Translations under genes and position numbers: made by a program
Notes under the pieces: model-generated
Database searches by the model: none
What the model was told of the DNA's origin: nothing
What the model saw: the letters and a program-made list of their open reading frames with translations, nothing else
In this document: positions 61,054 to 64,000 of the stretch, in pieces
Position numbering within the stretch: position 1 is the stretch's first letter
Layout: the number at the start of each line of letters is the position of its first letter
Origin: Stutzerimonas decontaminans
GTDB taxonomy: Bacteria > Pseudomonadota > Gammaproteobacteria > Pseudomonadales > Pseudomonadaceae
Reading direction: 5' to 3'
DNA length: 64,000 nucleotides
NCBI RefSeq assembly: GCF_000661915.1
Contig: NZ_CP007509.1
Location: 2,311,501-2,375,500, forward strand

Positions 61054-63259
61054 TCGCCCGGCCCTGACCATGCCAGGGGAAACCCTGATGCCTAGCGACA
61101 CCGATGTAGACGCCCTGGTGCGAGCCGAACATGGCAACCCGTTTTCCATCCTGGGACCTCATCCAGATGGCGAAGGCGTGGTGATCCGCGCCTACCTGCC
61201 CAATGCCTTGGGTGTCGAGGTACTCGACCGTGACCAGCGTCAGCTGGCGGTCATGGAGCAGGGGCAGGTGCCAGGGTTCTTCTTTACCCGCTTGCCGCAC
61301 CAACAACCCTATCTGCTGAAAATCCGCTGGGCCGGCGGCGAACAGATCACCGAGGACCCCTACAGCTTCGGCCCGCAGCTCGGCGAGCTGGACATGCACC
61401 TGTTCTCCGAAGGCAACCACCGGCAGATCGGTCGGGTGTTCGGTTCACAGGTGCTTGAAGTCGACGGTGTGCAGGGAGTGCGCTTCGCGGTGTGGGCGCC
61501 CAACGCCCGGCGTGTCTCCGTGGTCGGTAGCTTCAACGGCTGGGACGGGCGCCGGCATCCGATGCGCTTGCGCTTTCCTTCCGGCGTCTGGGAATTGTTC
61601 ATTCCTCGTCTGCAACCGGGCGATACCTACAAGTACGAGATCCTCGGACCGAACGGCATCCTGCCGCTGAAGGCCGACCCGATCGCCCTGGCGACCGAGC
61701 ATCCGCCGGGAACCGCCTCGGTCATTGCCCGCCCGCTGGACTATCAGTGGAAGGATCAGGCCTGGCTGCATCAGCGCGCCGCGCGTCAGTCAGTCAATGC
61801 GCCGATGAGCATCTACGAGCTGCACGCCGGCTCTTGGCGGCGCGACGGCGGTGACCATGGTCGCCTCTATGACTGGCACGAACTCGCCGAGCGCCTGATT
61901 CCCTACGTAGTCGACCTTGGCTTCACCCATATCGAGCTGATGCCGATCATGGAGCATCCCTTCGGCGGCTCCTGGGGCTACCAGTTGCTCTCGCAGTTCG
62001 CCCCCAGCGCCCGCTATGGCAACGCCCATGATTTCGCCGAGTTCGTCGACGCCTGCCATAACGCCGGCATCGGCGTAATCCTCGACTGGGTGCCGGCGCA
62101 CTTTCCCACCGACGCTCACGGTCTGGGGGAATTCGACGGCACGGCGCTGTACGAGTACGCGCATCCGTTCGAGGGCTTCCATCAGGACTGGGATACCTAC
62201 ATCTACAACCTCGGCCGCACCGAGGTGCACGGCTTCATGCTGGCCTCAGCGCTGCACTGGCTGCGTGAATTCCACGTCGATGCGTTGCGTGTGGATGCCG
62301 TGGCGTCGATGCTCTATCGCGACTATTCACGCAAGGACGGCGAGTGGATTCCCAACCGCCACGGCGGGCGCGAGAACCTAGAGGCGATAGACTTCCTGCG
62401 TCATCTGAATGATGTGGTGGCCATAGAAACCCCTGGCGCACTGGTGATAGCCGAAGAGTCGACCGCGTTCCCCGGCGTGAGTAAACCCACCAGCGAAGGC
62501 GGCCTTGGCTTTGCCTACAAGTGGAACATGGGCTGGATGCACGACTCGCTGAAGTATGTTCAGGAAGACCCGATCAACCGCCAGTACCACCACGACCAGA
62601 TGACCTTCAGCATGGTCTATGCCTATTCCGAGCATTTCGTCCTGCCGATCTCCCATGACGAAGTCGTTCACGGCAAAGGCTCGCTGATCGACAAGATGCC
62701 GGGCGACCGCTGGCAGAAATTTGCCAACCTGCGTGCCTACCTGTCGTTCATGTGGGCCCATCCGGGCAAAAAGCTGCTGTTCATGGGCTGCGAGTTTGGC
62801 CAGTGGCGCGAATGGAACCACGACCGCGAACTCGATTGGCACCTGCTCGAAGAGGCCGATCACCGCGGCGTGCAAAACTTGGTCCGCGATCTGAACCGCC
62901 TCTACAGCCAGGAACCGGCGCTGCACGAACTGGACAGCGACCCGCGTGGCTTCCAGTGGCTGATCGGCGATGACCGTGCCAACAGCGTATTCGCCTGGCT
63001 GCGCAAGAGTTCGACCGGCCATCCGCTGCTGGTAGTTGCCAACTTCACGCCGGTAGTACGCGAGGCCTATCGGATCGGCGTGCCAGTGGACGCCAAATGG
63101 CTGGAGGTATTCAACAGTGATGCCGAATGCTATGGCGGCTCCAACACCGGCAATGGCGGCGGCATGCTCGCCGAACCGATCGAGAGCCATGGTGAGAAGG
63201 TCTCGCTGTCGCTGACCTTGCCGCCGCTCGGCGTGCTGGTATTGCGTCCGCAGGTCTAG
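61046..63259 (+). CDS. glgB: GlgB, 1,4-alpha-glucan branching enzyme
   Basis: A 737-residue GH13 branching enzyme (E. coli GlgB 728), complete with N-terminal carbohydrate-binding modules ([40 protein letters not shown]). The catalytic Asp417 is in [16 protein letters not shown] and Glu470 in [28 protein letters not shown] holds the third acid. It makes alpha-1,6 branches in the glucan built by GlgE. The ATG at 61046 has GGAGG 5 nt upstream and overlaps the treS end, indicating coupling. A strong terminator follows. Confidence 0.95.
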
Positions 63260-63277
63260 GTGCCGCTGCGATGAAAG

Positions 63278-63309
63278 AAGCCGCTCGGGGCAACCTGAGC
63301 GGTTTTTTT
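63278..63309 (+). terminator. Intrinsic terminator after glgB
   Basis: aagccgctc pairs with gagcggttt (including one G-U pair) around a 10-nt loop and is followed by a T-tract, 18 nt after the glgB stop. The rest of the 320-nt gap to 63579 holds only the minus-strand terminator near 63540. Confidence 0.9.
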
Positions 63310-63527
63310 GTGAGAAAGAAGCGGGGTAACGTGAACACTGCCCCTCAAAGGACGGCATGGCGTTCTTGAACGCCTAGAGGGGGAGCGGATTCGGCCAAAG
63401 CATTCGGTCAGCGCTCCGACTGACGCCATGACCCGCATGTGGCGAGCAGGCTAATGATTGATCCGACGGCGCGGCCGTACTCTCATGGTTTTGCTCAAGC
63501 AACCTCTGACGGAGCAGCTTGGCCGCG

Positions 63528-63560
63528 AAAAGGGAAGCACCGCGGTTTGGGGCTTCCCTG
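63528..63560 (-). terminator. Intrinsic terminator of the YbhN-like gene (minus strand)
   Basis: Stem gggaagc / gcttccc (63532-63538 and 63552-63558) with a 13-nt loop. On the minus strand it is followed by TTTT (63531-63528). It lies about 20 nt after the stop of the gene ending at 63580. Confidence 0.8.
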
Positions 63561-63579
63561 AGAATTGATCCGCGTACCC

Positions 63580-64000
63580 TCAACCGGTTTCCTGCGACAC
63601 CGCCTGCTGGTCGCCGGTCTGGTTGCTGCTGCGCAGCTTCTTCGCCCGCGCTTCGAGTACTACGTAGACCAACGTGGCGAACAGCAGCGGGATCAGGAAG
63701 TAGATGACCCGATAGCCAATCAGGCCGCCAACGATGGCGCCCTTGCTCATCTCGTCAGCCAGCATGGCAACGAACACCGCTTCGATAACACCGAGCCCGG
63801 CCGGGATATGGGTCACCACGCCGGCGATGCTGCTGATCATCAGGATGCCCAGCACCTCCGGATAGTCTGCCTGCTGCGACAGCATGTAATAGACCACCAG
63901 CGCCATCAGCGACCAGTTGGCCGCTCCAAGCACCAGCTGAACCAGCGCCAGCCGGAGCGACGGCAGATGTATCTCGTGACCGCGAATGGTCCACGAACGG
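63580..64000 (-). CDS. YbhN/lysylphosphatidylglycerol-synthase-like membrane protein, C-terminal part
   Basis: The last about 139 residues of an integral membrane protein; the 5' end is beyond 64000. The frame reads RGHEIHLPSLRLALVQLVLG, then NWSLMALVVYYMLSQQ, SSIAGVVTHIPAGLGVIEAVF and GYRVIYFLIPLLFATLVYVV, matching the UPF0104/YbhN family. These proteins share the transmembrane flippase domain of MprF. In pseudomonads, ybhN is often beside a cardiolipin synthase gene. The tail after the last helix is short and charged. The precise lipid substrate is unknown. Confidence 0.85.
   Translation of the reverse strand, partial: RSWTIRGHEIHLPSLRLALVQLVLGAANWSLMALVVYYMLSQQADYPEVLGILMISSIAGVVTHIPAGLGVIEAVFVAMLADEMSKGAIVGGLIGYRVIYFLIPLLFATLVYVVLEARAKKLRSSNQTGDQQAVSQETG

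Overview
The window is GC-rich, densely coded chromosomal DNA from a gammaproteobacterium of the Pseudomonadaceae, most likely a Pseudomonas/Stutzerimonas (P. stutzeri-type) strain. The basis is the near-complete resemblance, recognised from memory, of several loci to Pseudomonas aeruginosa counterparts: mexS-mexT-mexEF-oprN, muxABC-opmB, fdnGHI-fdhE and the ku / glgE / treS / glgB stress neighbourhood. No tRNA, rRNA, CRISPR array, insertion sequence, prophage or integrase was seen.

Layout. 1-519: 3' end of a TonB-dependent siderophore receptor. 563-4270: a minus-strand operon (DadA-like D-amino-acid dehydrogenase, RidA, TAXI-type TRAP binding protein) with a divergent LysR regulator and a perfect dyad between them. 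4322-5718: zapE and ppiC. 5895-10510: a gluconate locus whose first gene is a fusion of gluconokinase and the TRAP small permease, followed by dctM, dctP and a LacI/GntR-type repressor; a repeated operator-like core lies upstream of the fusion gene and inside its linker. 10535-12819: LysR gene divergent from an acyl-CoA dehydrogenase. 13075-16244: PstS-like/OmpA fusion, xthA and a GNAT acetyltransferase. 16395-21799: tamA-tamB. 22287-25721: alanine/sodium symporter, tpx, and a SAF-domain dehydrogenase-like protein. 25825-27291: a MurJ-like flippase. 27572-36513: muxABC-opmB multidrug efflux operon. 36588-37580: an orphan DctP. 37728-46101: mexS-mexT-mexEF-oprN. 46208-49019: an SDR, Ku and a stand-alone LigD-type polymerase domain (bacterial NHEJ). 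49369-55057: selenocysteine-containing formate dehydrogenase-N (fdnGHI) and fdhE. 55579-63259: glgE, a treS-maltokinase fusion and glgB, behind an AlgU/RpoE-like promoter. 63580-64000: 3' end of a YbhN/lysylphosphatidylglycerol-synthase-like membrane protein.

How the parts work together. The gluconate locus couples uptake (DctP-Q-M) and phosphorylation (GntK) under one repressor. The DadA-RidA pair couples imino-acid production to imine hydrolysis. Two RND pumps, each with its own outer-membrane channel, lie within about 16 kb of each other. The right end is a stress-defence region: end-joining repair, periplasmic formate oxidation, and interconversion of trehalose, maltose-1-phosphate and branched alpha-glucan.

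The most unusual items are the GntK-DctQ fusion with an operator copy in its linker, the polymerase-only LigD protein beside Ku, the PstS-like/OmpA fusion, the in-frame UGA/SECIS of fdnG, a near-perfect LacI-type operator upstream of the orphan dctP, and the candidate envelope-stress promoter ahead of glgE. Family assignments rest on reading motifs and on remembered family sequences; no database search was possible.
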